DNA of 27,778 bases from Actinomycetota bacterium (GTDB lineage Bacteria > Actinomycetota > Acidimicrobiia > Spongiisociales > ZC4RG35), in assembly GCA_027296205.1 (NCBI GenBank), contig JAPUJM010000192.1, positions 1 through 27,778 on the forward strand. The letters are read 5' to 3'. The position numbers and the translations under genes are program-made. Positions 14,690-22,098 of the stretch are shown here, piece by piece; the first letter of the stretch is position 1, and every line of letters begins with the position of its first letter. The notes under the pieces were generated by a model. The model was not told where the DNA came from, made no database searches, and saw only the letters and a list, made by a program, of their open reading frames with translations.

Positions 14690-15715
14690 TTACGTGACAG
14701 CCGACATCAGTCGATCGACGTCTGCGGCGTCGACGTCCCGGTGGGTGACGATGCGCCATGCCCCGCCTCTGGGGGCACTGGTCTTGATGCCGGCGCCGTC
14801 GAGGCGATCACTGAGTTCCGGCCATGAGACCCCCACCTTGGAAAACTCGACTTTCACCATGTTGGTCTCGACTGAGGGCAAGTCGACACTGTTGGGAAAT
14901 TGCTCGGCCAGCATCGTCGCCAGCTTTCGGGCGACAACATGGTCTTCCACGAGCCGATCACGCTCGGACAGGGCCACCCGAGCAGCGGCTGCGATGACCC
15001 CGGCCTGTCTCATCCCACCACCCAGCCGCTTTCGCAGGTACCTGATCTCATCGATGGCCGAACGCTCTCCACAGACAATCGACCCGACGGGTGCGCCCAG
15101 CCCTTTTGAGAAGCAGAACTGAATCGTGTCGGCCACCGCGGCCCATCGGTCGGCCGGCAGGCCTGTTGCCGCTACTGCGTTGAAAATGCGTGCCCCATCA
15201 ATGTGGACAGCCAGCCCGTGTTTTCGCGCCGTCGACGAGGTCGCCTCCATCGTTTCCATCGGAACAACTCTTCCGCCCGAGAGATTGTGCGTGTTCTCCC
15301 AGGCCAGCAACCCGATTCTCGGATAGAGCCCCACCATTGACATGGCACTCTCGACGTCCGCCGACGTGATCTGGCCACCATCACCTGACACCGTGCGAAA
15401 GCCGACTCCCGACAGAGCCTGGGGCGCTCCTGCTTCGACCGACCGCAGGTGGCTCCCGACGTGGGCCAGGATCTCCTCGCCGGGGTTGGTGTGGAACATG
15501 ATGCTGAGCTGATTGCCCATCGTCCCGGACGGAACATATATCGCGGCTTTCTTGCCGGTGACCATCGCTGCCTCTTCTTCGAGTGCGTTCACCGTCGGGT
15601 CGTCTCCATAGACGTCATCGCCCAACGGAGCGGAGGCCATCGCTGCAATCATTTGAGGAGTCGGGCGGGTCACGGTATCGGAACGGAAGTCGGCTATCCC
15701 ATCAGCAAATGCCAT
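14690..15715 (-). CDS. ltaE: Low-specificity L-threonine aldolase, PLP-dependent (beta-eliminating lyase family)
   Basis: A 341-residue fold-type I PLP enzyme that cleaves L-threonine or L-allo-threonine to glycine and acetaldehyde. The opening DFRSDTVTRPTPQMIAAM, the GDDVYGDDPTVNALEEEAA block, the aspartate in VHIDGARIFNA (D173, for the pyridine nitrogen) and the PLP lysine K204 in FCFSKGLGAPVGS are all family hallmarks. The ATG at 15715 fits the family length, and a TACCAT box six bases upstream suggests a leaderless transcript. It sits just 31 bp before fabD, so it may be co-transcribed with fatty acid genes although no metabolic link is obvious. Stereospecificity is not deducible; the low-specificity name is from general similarity. 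Confidence 0.88.
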   Translation of the reverse strand: MAFADGIADFRSDTVTRPTPQMIAAMASAPLGDDVYGDDPTVNALEEEAAMVTGKKAAIYVPSGTMGNQLSIMFHTNPGEEILAHVGSHLRSVEAGAPQALSGVGFRTVSGDGGQITSADVESAMSMVGLYPRIGLLAWENTHNLSGGRVVPMETMEATSSTARKHGLAVHIDGARIFNAVAATGLPADRWAAVADTIQFCFSKGLGAPVGSIVCGERSAIDEIRYLRKRLGGGMRQAGVIAAAARVALSERDRLVEDHVVARKLATMLAEQFPNSVDLPSVETNMVKVEFSKVGVSWPELSDRLDGAGIKTSAPRGGAWRIVTHRDVDAADVDRLMSAVT

Positions 15716-15750
15716 CCCCGAATGGTACGCCGCCAGGTGAAAATTGACGT
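15716..15750 (-). promoter_or_regulatory. Candidate leaderless promoter of the threonine aldolase gene
   Basis: On the minus strand TACCAT (15722-15727) ends six bases before the ATG at 15715. This is the spacing expected if transcription starts at the A of the start codon. There is no convincing -35 box; ACGTCA, 17 bases further upstream, matches TTGACA at three of six positions. Only GGGG is available as a ribosome site. This is an inference from spacing and is easily a chance match. Confidence 0.25.
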
Positions 15751-15828
15751 TTGAGCCCGGTTGGCCCGACTTGGTGCTCTCCGACAGGCTTACGTTGTCA
15801 GCGTGTTTCTGCTGAGGGGCACCTGGCT

Positions 15829-17001
15829 TCAGAGGCGGTCTAGAGACTCTCCGATTCGATCGGCGGCCTGTTCGATTCGGCCGACATCCTCGACAAGGGC
15901 AAACCGGACATGGCCCTCCCCCGACGGCCCGAAGCCAACACCAGGGCTAACAGCAACACCGGCGTGCTCCAGCAGGTGGATGGAGAAATCCAAAGAGCCC
16001 ATCTCGTCATATGGGCCGGGCACCTCCGCCCAAACGAACATCGTCCCCATGGGCTTGTCAACCTTCCACCCGATGTCGGCCAACCCATCCACCAGTGCAT
16101 CCCGACGTCCCATATACGTCTTGTTCACCTCGGCGACGAACCCATCACCGGTAGCAAGAGCCTCCGCCGCGGCGATCTGGATCGGCTGGAAGGTTCCGTA
16201 GTCGAGATAGGACTTGAGCTTGGCGAGTGCACCCACCACTGCAGAGTTCCCCGCGAGGAATCCGACACGCCATCCGGCCATCGAGTGGCCTTTGGTCAGC
16301 GAGTACAGCTCGACCGCCACGTCCTTGGCGCCCGGAACCTCGAGGATCGAAGGCGGCCGGTAGCCATCGAAGGCGATGTCCGCATATGCGAAATCATGTA
16401 CGAGGACGACATCGTTCGCCTTGGCGAAATCAACAAGTCGACTGAAGAAGCCGAGGTCTACGGTCTTGGTGGTCGGGTTGTGCGGGAAGCTGACGATGAT
16501 CACCCGGGGGCGAGGCCATGAGTTGCCAAACATCCTGTTGACTATCTCGAAGTAGTCCTCCTCCGATCCGATCGGCGCTCTCCGGACTTCGGCCCCGGCG
16601 ATGATCGGGGCGTAGATGTGGATCGGATACGAAGGCTCCGGGACGATGGCCGCATCGCCGGGCTGAACCAAGGTCCACATGAGGTGGGACAAGCCTTCCT
16701 TGGCGCCAATCGTGGAAATGATCTCCGTATCCGGGTCCAACTCGACCCCGAACCTCCTCATGTAACGCCCGGCAAGCGCTTCGCGGAGATCCTGAATCCC
16801 CCTGGAAACCGAGTAGCGGTGATTGGACGGCTGACGCGCTTCCCGAATCAAGGTCTCAACTGCCTCATCCGGCGATGGGATGTCGGGGTTGCCAAATCCG
16901 AGGTCGATGACATCGCTCCCGCCGAGGCGTACCTCGGCCTTGCGCCGGTTGACCTCGGCAAAGGCATACGGGGGCAGTGACCCGACACGGCGAAAGTCCA
17001 T
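15829..17001 (-). CDS. Class I/II pyridoxal-phosphate aminotransferase (AlaC-like)
   Basis: A 390-residue fold-type I aminotransferase. Visible hallmarks are VIDLGFGNPDIPSPDEAVE, the cofactor asparagine in SFPHNPTTKT (N175), the aspartate in VHDFAYADIAFDGY (D203), the PLP lysine K237 in YSLTKGHSMAGWRVGFLAGN, and the carboxylate-binding arginine region near the end (EGHVRFALVEDVGRIEQAAD). The SLTKGHSMAGWR form and the HDFAYAD block resemble the AlaC / glutamate-pyruvate type more than classical AspC, so alanine or a related amino acid is a likely product; LL-diaminopimelate aminotransferase is an alternative. No ribosome site is obvious before ATG 17001. It lies 64 bp after the DUF1232 gene and 113 bp before the aldolase gene. 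Confidence 0.85.
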   Translation of the reverse strand: MDFRRVGSLPPYAFAEVNRRKAEVRLGGSDVIDLGFGNPDIPSPDEAVETLIREARQPSNHRYSVSRGIQDLREALAGRYMRRFGVELDPDTEIISTIGAKEGLSHLMWTLVQPGDAAIVPEPSYPIHIYAPIIAGAEVRRAPIGSEEDYFEIVNRMFGNSWPRPRVIIVSFPHNPTTKTVDLGFFSRLVDFAKANDVVLVHDFAYADIAFDGYRPPSILEVPGAKDVAVELYSLTKGHSMAGWRVGFLAGNSAVVGALAKLKSYLDYGTFQPIQIAAAEALATGDGFVAEVNKTYMGRRDALVDGLADIGWKVDKPMGTMFVWAEVPGPYDEMGSLDFSIHLLEHAGVAVSPGVGFGPSGEGHVRFALVEDVGRIEQAADRIGESLDRL

Positions 17002-17065
17002 AACTGGCCGGTCAAGCTAGACCAGAACAACGGACGAGCCCGGCAACCAGGCTGGATTCAGTCCG

Positions 17066-17494
17066 CTAGCCGGAAAGACGGTCGATGATGGCGGTCAGGC
17101 GCTTTGGCATGATGGAGCGCGAGAGCCCGACTGCTTCTCGGACCAGACTGAGAAGGTCACCCGGACCATCCCAATGCTCGTCGACGATCTCGGGACCGGC
17201 TCGCTCGATCAACGAGTCAATGGCGAAAAGGACCAGCAGGACATCGTCGGCCCAGCCGATGACGGGGATCACATCGGGTACCAGGTCGATCGGGCTCACC
17301 ACATAGGCGGCCGCCACCCCGAGCGTTATCTTGGCCCGGCGAGGAACGCGCGGATCGAGCAGCAGTCGCCCAATCAGCTTCAGGATGTTCGGCAGCATCA
17401 ACGCTGCGTCCGCCACCAGACGCTTGCTCTGTATGCTCCGTCCCTTGGGAGGGAGCACCTCGTCGGGTCGAAGGCTCTTGGTTTCGTCACTCAT
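17066..17494 (-). CDS. DUF1232 (YkvA-type) protein
   Basis: A 142-residue protein with the DUF1232 motif AAAYVVSPIDLVPDVIPVIG then WADDVLLVLFAIDSLI. The core SPIDLxPDxIPVxGxxDD is the conserved loop between two hydrophobic helices. The family is small and membrane-associated, without a proven function. A charged N-terminus (SDETKSLRPDEVLPPKGR) precedes the domain, and a long amphipathic region (EHWDGPGDLLSLVREAVGLS) follows. The start ATG overlaps the stop of the upstream small gene as ATGA (17491-17494), so it belongs to the SRPBCC-ArsA transcription unit. This context suggests a role at the membrane linked to the ATPase, but that is inference. Confidence 0.85.
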   Translation of the reverse strand: MSDETKSLRPDEVLPPKGRSIQSKRLVADAALMLPNILKLIGRLLLDPRVPRRAKITLGVAAAYVVSPIDLVPDVIPVIGWADDVLLVLFAIDSLIERAGPEIVDEHWDGPGDLLSLVREAVGLSRSIMPKRLTAIIDRLSG

Positions 17495-17676
17495 TCGATC
17501 TCGATCTTCTGCAGGCCGGAGTCGTGATCATGATGGCCGTCCTCATCCCCTATCGCGCCTATTTCCTCGATCACCGCTTCGACGGCCTTGAGCCCTTCGA
17601 TCCCGGCTTGAAGTAAATGGTAAACCGCCCGGCGACTTGCTCGGCCCATGGCTGCCATCGTCGGGGAGGGGTCCAT
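17491..17676 (-). CDS. Small protein with an acidic, histidine-rich tail, unknown function
   Basis: A 61-residue protein locked into the operon at both ends: its ATG overlaps the ArsA-like gene stop as TGATG (17674-17678) and its stop overlaps the DUF1232 start as ATGA. It has one amphipathic helix (about residues 10-40, SRRAVYHLLQAGIEGLKAVE then AVIEEIG) followed by a tail containing DEDGHHDHD, which could bind a divalent metal. There is no membrane segment. I recognise no family. Small proteins beside actinobacterial ArsA-like ATPases are usually unannotated. An adaptor or regulator of the ATPase is plausible from the overlaps alone. Confidence 0.65.
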   Translation of the reverse strand: MDPSPTMAAMGRASRRAVYHLLQAGIEGLKAVEAVIEEIGAIGDEDGHHDHDSGLQKIEIE

Positions 17677-18854
17677 CAGCCGTCACCAGGCGGATCTTCG
17701 AACGTCACATGCAGTCCGCCGCCCTCCAGACGAGCACGGGTCACCTCTCTCCTGTGCAGCGCATCCGGAAGTATGAAAGATCGTCGATAGGGGCCCAGTC
17801 GCACATACAGCTCGCGACCGTGTCGGAACACATCGAGATCCGACTTGTCCACCAGCGGAAGATCCAACTCCATCGTGACGGCCCCGTTTCGCACCGTGAT
17901 TCGGAACGGGCTGGTTGCCTTGAACCCAAACACTGGGTCGGTGTCACCGTAGAGCTCGGAAGCCATCAGTCGAAGTCGGTCGATTCCGATCATCTCGTCG
18001 TCGAACAGCCTCAGCCGCAAGCGAGGCACGTCCGCGAAGCCTTCGTCGATCTCATCGAGGTGCTGTTTCTGGATAGAACGCCATCGATCGAAGTAGGGGT
18101 CGGTAACCATGTCGGGAAGAACCCGATTCACCACCACGCCGTCTACGCCGTACCCAAAAAGGCTGAGATAGCTGTAGGTGCGACGGGCCTCGTCGATCAC
18201 CATCTTCTCCGGGTTGACCACGAGCCTCGCCGACGTCACCTCGGGCTGTGACATGAGCTCTCTGACCTCTTCGATGGACTCGAACACCGACTGAGCTGCG
18301 CTGAATACCTCGTCCTCGGGGATGGGCAGGTCTGTCAGCCGGCTCAGTATCGGTCGTGCCGCCTTCATGATGCGTCGCTCGGTGGGTAAGACTTTCTCGA
18401 AATACCAGGACAGCACTTCGGGCAGCGAAAGAAGCCGGAGCGTCTCGGCCGTTGGGGCGCAGTCCACGACGACTACTTCATAGTCGCCAGACCTGGCATG
18501 GCGATTTACCTCGAGAAGGGCAAACAACTCATCCATGCCGGGGAAGACGAGAAATTCCTCGGCCTCGATTCCGGCGGCGCCGCCCCAGTCGAGGACGTCC
18601 ATCAACTGGCGACGGATAGCGCCCCAGTACTTGTCGAGTTGCTGCTGGGTGTCGATCTGCTGACCATCGAGACGCTCAATCACCCGCGATGGCTCCGATC
18701 CGAGATCGACGGAGATGGCGTCGGCCAGGGAGTGAGCCGGGTCGGTCGAGGTTACGAGTGTCTTGTAGCCGGCGTCAGCCGATGCCAACGCCGTGGATGC
18801 GGCCACCGTCGTCTTGCCGACGCCGCCCTTGCCAGTAACCAGAATGATCCTCAC
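17676..18854 (-). CDS. ArsA/GET3-family ATPase with C-terminal HSP20-like domain
   Basis: A 392-residue P-loop ATPase of the ArsA/GET3 class. The deviant Walker A is GKGGVGKTT (residues 8-16), followed by LVTSTDPAHSLADAISVDLG and the VVVDCAPTAETLRLL switch region. A helical middle part is followed by a beta-rich C-terminal segment (about residues 300-390: FRITVRNGAVTMELDLPLV, then ELYVRLGPYRRSFILPDAL) like the HSP20-type domain seen in bacterial ArsA-like proteins. Such proteins are not arsenite pumps by themselves; GET3 relatives handle membrane proteins. No arsB, arsR or arsC is nearby. The start is GTG at 18854, two bases after the SRPBCC stop. A comparable SRPBCC-ATPase pair exists in Mycobacterium (from memory, Rv2185c-Rv2184c). 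Confidence 0.9.
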   Translation of the reverse strand: MRIILVTGKGGVGKTTVAASTALASADAGYKTLVTSTDPAHSLADAISVDLGSEPSRVIERLDGQQIDTQQQLDKYWGAIRRQLMDVLDWGGAAGIEAEEFLVFPGMDELFALLEVNRHARSGDYEVVVVDCAPTAETLRLLSLPEVLSWYFEKVLPTERRIMKAARPILSRLTDLPIPEDEVFSAAQSVFESIEEVRELMSQPEVTSARLVVNPEKMVIDEARRTYSYLSLFGYGVDGVVVNRVLPDMVTDPYFDRWRSIQKQHLDEIDEGFADVPRLRLRLFDDEMIGIDRLRLMASELYGDTDPVFGFKATSPFRITVRNGAVTMELDLPLVDKSDLDVFRHGRELYVRLGPYRRSFILPDALHRREVTRARLEGGGLHVTFEDPPGDG

Positions 18855-18856
18855 GA

Positions 18857-19294
18857 TTAGCCGCCCCCGGTCACTCTCTTTCTCAAGCCGCGGAGTGCCG
18901 TGGTGACAATTTGCCTCTCCGCTTGCCGCCTGAGAAAGCCGGGAACCGTGAAGTTGGGCTCCACTGTCAGTGAGTAGACCACCTCGGTGGCATCGTCCAA
19001 CGAAGTGAACTGGTACGAGCCTTCCAGCATCTTGAGGTCGTCGCTCGCTTCTGCGACCCAGCTCAGGACGTTGGGCCGATCGTGGGCGTATTCGAGGACG
19101 TACTCGATCTCTCTCACGAAGCCTTCGAGAACGAAGCGGGCACGGTTTACCCGGCCACTCTCGTCAATTTCCAGGACCTCGACCTCCTTGACGCCGGTTG
19201 CCCATTCCGGGTACGAGGCCACGTCTGCAGCCACGTCGTAGAGTGCCTCAGGCGCGGCATCGATCTCCAGGGTCGAAAAGGTTCCTTCAGGCAT
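18857..19294 (-). CDS. SRPBCC family protein (polyketide cyclase/START-like fold)
   Basis: A 145-residue single-domain protein of the SRPBCC hydrophobic-pocket superfamily. The order is typical: a first strand (FSTLEIDAAPEALYDVAADV), then SYPEWATGVKEVEVLEIDES, the central strands (VNRARFVLEGFVREIEYVLE, later MLEGSYQFTSLDDATEVVYS) and a long C-terminal helix (PGFLRRQAERQIVTTALRGL). Members bind lipids or other hydrophobic ligands; this one has no catalytic signature. The ATG at 19294 has GGGGA upstream. It is the first gene of the cluster SRPBCC, ArsA-like ATPase, small protein and DUF1232, with a two-base gap or overlaps throughout. This suggests joint function in lipid or membrane-protein handling. 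Confidence 0.85.
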   Translation of the reverse strand: MPEGTFSTLEIDAAPEALYDVAADVASYPEWATGVKEVEVLEIDESGRVNRARFVLEGFVREIEYVLEYAHDRPNVLSWVAEASDDLKMLEGSYQFTSLDDATEVVYSLTVEPNFTVPGFLRRQAERQIVTTALRGLRKRVTGGG

Positions 19295-19392
19295 ATTCCC
19301 CGCTCATAGGCAGATCGCCGAGGCTAGTGGCATGCGGCGGGAATAGCGTCCGGTCATCTCCGGGCCATCGGCACCCATCCGGCCGGGGCGCA

Positions 19393-20184
19393 TCACCGAC
19401 GAATACGACCGACGTGAACCGTTGTGGATTCGAGGCGAAGGAACCTGCCTGTGGCCCGGAAGTACCCGGCGTTGAAACAGCGCGTCGCACCCAGTCGCCA
19501 CGTGGTGGCTTGCGGCTGATGAACATCCCCGAACAGATGAAAACGCGGTTGATGCTCCAGTAGGTAGTCACGGATGGGACCCGACCCTCGTTCGTCCTTT
19601 CCGGTAATCACATCGTGTCTCATCGAACGAACCGCCGCAGGCACGTGGGTGCACAAGACGTCGACCGAGCCCAGCCCACCGAGAAGCGAAGTCATCTCTT
19701 CGTCGGAGACTTCCCCTTCCACGCTCAGTGGCGTCTCGATGCCGCCGCCAACAAAGCCAAACCGGAGCCCGTCCATGTCGACAGTCTCACCATGGACATA
19801 TCGAAAGCCGTCCGGGAGCGACTCCACCAGCCGGCGAGGCCGGTCGACATTCCCGTGGATCACAAGACCGTTGCCCCCCGATAGCGCCTCGGCCACGTCG
19901 TCGTATTGGCGGTCGATGGCCCGACCGATCTCAGCGCGAACCTCTTCGAACCTCTCGCCCACCCGCTCCATCCAGAGGGTTCGCATCCCGGCGTAGTCCC
20001 CGGAGGCTCGGGCCTCGGCTGAGGCGCGGGCGAACTCGAGCCCGAGAACATCGGCGACCGCCCCTTCGCCACTCCGGTAGTCAGTCAGATTGGCCAGATC
20101 ACCCAGGATGACTATCCGCTCATGGCGGTCAACGAGTCGCCGGAGTGGCTCGATGGCCCCATGGACATCGGAGACGAAGAGCAT
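19393..20184 (-). CDS. Calcineurin-like metallophosphoesterase
   Basis: A 263-residue phosphoesterase with the binuclear-metal motifs in order: SDVHG (D6, H8), ILGDLANLTD (D29), VIHGNVD (N112; the usual GNHE appears as GNVD), VLCTHVPAA (His) and LFGDVHQP (GDVH, like GHTH). It would hydrolyse a phosphate mono- or diester; the substrate is unknown. An inserted helical part lies at about residues 45-100. I chose the ATG at 20184, because it overlaps the upstream stop as TGATG; the frame also allows a TTG one codon earlier. It follows a small membrane protein gene and precedes the SRPBCC gene by 98 bp. Confidence 0.85.
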   Translation of the reverse strand: MLFVSDVHGAIEPLRRLVDRHERIVILGDLANLTDYRSGEGAVADVLGLEFARASAEARASGDYAGMRTLWMERVGERFEEVRAEIGRAIDRQYDDVAEALSGGNGLVIHGNVDRPRRLVESLPDGFRYVHGETVDMDGLRFGFVGGGIETPLSVEGEVSDEEMTSLLGGLGSVDVLCTHVPAAVRSMRHDVITGKDERGSGPIRDYLLEHQPRFHLFGDVHQPQATTWRLGATRCFNAGYFRATGRFLRLESTTVHVGRIRR

Positions 20185-20477
20185 CAACCGCCGGCCCGGG
20201 CGACCGCGTAACGGACCCAGACCGCTGATAGAACCGCGGCGATGACAGCAAGGATGAGCGATACCGGCCAGGTGAAGTCCAGAGGCGAGAATTCCGCAGA
20301 CATGCCGCCCATGCCAAATCCGACGAGAGCGCCAACCGCGGCCTTACCCCTGATTCCCATCAGCTCCCCGGGGTCTCTTTCCGGATGACCCACGTTCTCG
20401 GCGAATGCGCCACCCATGATCACCACGAGAAGCCCGATGATCCCGACCACAAGTGAGATCGCGTACACCTTGACCAT
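20184..20477 (-). CDS. Small three-helix membrane protein of unknown function
   Basis: A 97-residue protein with three hydrophobic helices: residues about 3-27 (VYAISLVVGIIGLLVVIMGG), 47-62 (AVGALVGFGMGGMSAEF, glycine-rich) and 69-92 (WPVSLILAVIAAVLSAVWV). The stretch between the first two, ENVGHPERDPGELMGIRGK, is polar. No family motif was recognised. Its stop overlaps the metallophosphoesterase start as TGATG, so they are translationally coupled and the small protein may anchor or partner the enzyme. The Cys-rich protein gene ends 40 bp upstream on the same strand, so all three may share a transcript. Confidence 0.7.
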   Translation of the reverse strand: MVKVYAISLVVGIIGLLVVIMGGAFAENVGHPERDPGELMGIRGKAAVGALVGFGMGGMSAEFSPLDFTWPVSLILAVIAAVLSAVWVRYAVARAGG

Positions 20478-20517
20478 GAAAGCCGAGGGTAACCGGCACT
20501 CTTGGAACCGATGTCAC

Positions 20518-20706
20518 TCAGGACACCCGGCGCTCCGCCGGAACCAGACGCAGACGGGGCACGAGCCCTCCATCCGCGAGGTTCTTGATGGCCTCGGTCT
20601 GACTGTCACTTAGATCCACCGGACCATCCCCGAGAAGGCACGTCACGACACACTCATCACACGCACTGGTATCCAGCATGGCGCACTGCTCACAATCGAT
20701 CAACAT
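20518..20706 (-). CDS. Cysteine-rich 62-residue protein, probable metal-binding miniprotein
   Basis: A small protein with five cysteines in its first 23 residues: C5-x2-C8, C16-x2-C19, then C23. The spacing suggests a zinc or iron-sulfur site. After it come an acidic segment (DGPVDLSDSQTEAIKNLADG) and the end GLVPRLRLVPAE. I recall similar short actinobacterial proteins starting MLIDCxxC and ending in a GLVPxLRLV motif, but they have no assigned function. The ATG at 20706 is preceded by AGGAGGT, the best ribosome site in this area, implying high translation. It is divergent from the first CNNM-type gene and upstream of the small membrane protein gene. Confidence 0.78.
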   Translation of the reverse strand: MLIDCEQCAMLDTSACDECVVTCLLGDGPVDLSDSQTEAIKNLADGGLVPRLRLVPAERRVS

Positions 20707-20740
20707 CTCTGACCTCCTGACATCAACCTACGAACGGGGT

Positions 20741-20795
20741 GTGACAGGAATTCGCCGGGCATTAATGTGACGCCGCAACCGTGATCCAGAAGGTG
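20741..20795 (+). promoter_or_regulatory. Promoter and ribosome site for the first CNNM-type gene (ATT start)
   Basis: GTGACA (20741-20746) and TAATGT (20763-20768) are separated by 16 bases and read as a -35/-10 pair, with a predicted transcript start near 20775. AGAAGGTG (20788-20795) follows as Shine-Dalgarno sequence, seven bases before the ATT at 20803. Together they place translation initiation at that ATT. TGTGAC occurs twice (20740-20745 and 20766-20771), perhaps by chance. The motifs are seen; their use is inferred. Confidence 0.4.
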
Positions 20796-20802
20796 CCCTC
20801 CC

Positions 20803-22098
20803 ATTAGTACCGCCGCAGGTCTGGCTCTCGTCGCGTTTCTCCTGCTGATCAATGCGTTCTTCGTCGCTGGTGAGTTTGCCCTCATAACCGTTGAGCGAAG
20901 TCGGGTCACCAGAAAGGCCGAAGAGGGCGACCGGAGGGCCCGGCGCATTCTCGCCGGCCTTGCCAAGTTGTCGTTTCATCTCTCGGGCGCTCAGCTGGGC
21001 ATAACGCTTTCGTCGCTGATCCTCGGTCTCGTCGTCAAGCAAACCCTCGGCCCCGTGATCGAGCCGTTTCTCTCATGGCTTCCGCTCGCGGAGGACCTGA
21101 TACCGACACTGACCATCGTCCTGGCCCTCGCCCTCGGCACATCCTTGCAACTTGTGTTTGGTGAGCTGGTTCCCAAGAACCTGGCCATCACTTATCCCTA
21201 TCCCACGGCCCAACGAGTCGGAATACCGATGCTGGTGGTCAACGCCACCTTCTCTCCCGTGATCCGGGTGCTCAACACCGCAGCGAACCGGGCGGTCCGG
21301 TTGATGGGAATCGAGCCCAGGGAGGAATTGGCCGGTGTCCGCTCAGTTGAGGAGTTGGAGCTCATCATTCGGGCCTCCGGCGAGGGTGGCCTCCTCAGCG
21401 ATGACGAGCTAGGTCTACTCACCCGATCCATAACGTTCGCTGAGAATCTCACATCCGATGTGATGGTCCCGAGGGTGCAAATCGTCGGTCTTCCGTCGTC
21501 GGCAACCGTCGGAGACATGCAACAGGCCTCCATCGAGTCCGGGCACAGCCGGTTCCCCGTCTTTGGCTTTGACTTGGACGAGATTCTCGGCGTGGCTCAT
21601 GTCAAAGACAGCCTGCGAGTCCCCTCGGAGCAGCGGGGCTCAGAGCCGATCCTCAATCACATGCGGCCGGCTCTCATGATCCCAGACTCGCAGCCCCTGG
21701 AGACTGCCCTATTCGAGCTCCGTACCAAGGGCTCGGGCATGGCCGTGGTGACAGACGAATACGGTGGTACCGCGGGAATCGTCACGTCGGAGGACCTTCT
21801 CGAGGAAATCGTCGGTGAGATCAGGGATGAGCACGACCGTCTGCCGGCGCCGGTCTTCTCGACACCCGGGGAACTGTCGGGTCTCCTCCATCGGCACGAA
21901 GTCGAAGCGATCCTCGGCTTCGAGTGGCCCGAAGGTCGATACGAGACGCTCGGTGGTCTGATCACAGCATTACTGGAGCATCTCCCGGAGCTCGGTGACT
22001 CGGTGGAAATCGATGGCTGGCTGTTTGAGGTGGTCGGGGTCGACGGGTTCCGGGTGGATCGGGTCAAGGCAACTCCTCCGGCCGAGGACGACTCATGA
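20803..22098 (+). CDS. CNNM/CorC-HlyC type transporter (DUF21 + CBS pair + CorC_HlyC), apparent ATT start
   Basis: A 431-residue membrane protein of the CNNM/hemolysin-C-like family, associated with magnesium or other divalent cation transport. The DUF21 membrane domain covers residues 1 to about 190: LLLINAFFVAGEFALITVER, LSGAQLGITLSSLILGL and LQLVFGELVPKNLAITYP, with the conserved P-K. Two CBS domains follow (VMVPRVQIVGLP to HSRFPVFGFDLDEILGVAHV; AVVTDEYGGTAGIVTSEDLL then EEIVGEIRDEHD), then a CorC_HlyC end domain. The first canonical start is a TTG at 20968, but that would remove the first conserved helix. The frame is open to a TGA at 20782, and the ATT at 20803 has a ribosome site at good distance. 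Its stop overlaps the paralogue's start as ATGA. Confidence 0.9.
   Translation: MSTAAGLALVAFLLLINAFFVAGEFALITVERSRVTRKAEEGDRRARRILAGLAKLSFHLSGAQLGITLSSLILGLVVKQTLGPVIEPFLSWLPLAEDLIPTLTIVLALALGTSLQLVFGELVPKNLAITYPYPTAQRVGIPMLVVNATFSPVIRVLNTAANRAVRLMGIEPREELAGVRSVEELELIIRASGEGGLLSDDELGLLTRSITFAENLTSDVMVPRVQIVGLPSSATVGDMQQASIESGHSRFPVFGFDLDEILGVAHVKDSLRVPSEQRGSEPILNHMRPALMIPDSQPLETALFELRTKGSGMAVVTDEYGGTAGIVTSEDLLEEIVGEIRDEHDRLPAPVFSTPGELSGLLHRHEVEAILGFEWPEGRYETLGGLITALLEHLPELGDSVEIDGWLFEVVGVDGFRVDRVKATPPAEDDS

Noticed and set aside
15910..16521. Plus-strand open frames opposite the aminotransferase
   Set aside because: The minus strand carries all aminotransferase motifs; these frames are low-complexity shadows.
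17030..17075. Hairpin with GGCT/AGCC stem between the DUF1232 and aminotransferase genes as a terminator
   Set aside because: The stem is short and bulged and no T-tract follows on either strand.
17676..18854. Arsenic resistance ATPase
   Set aside because: The protein is ArsA-like, but there is no arsB, arsD, arsR or arsC nearby, and the neighbours (SRPBCC, DUF1232) point to the distinct bacterial ArsA-HSP20 group.
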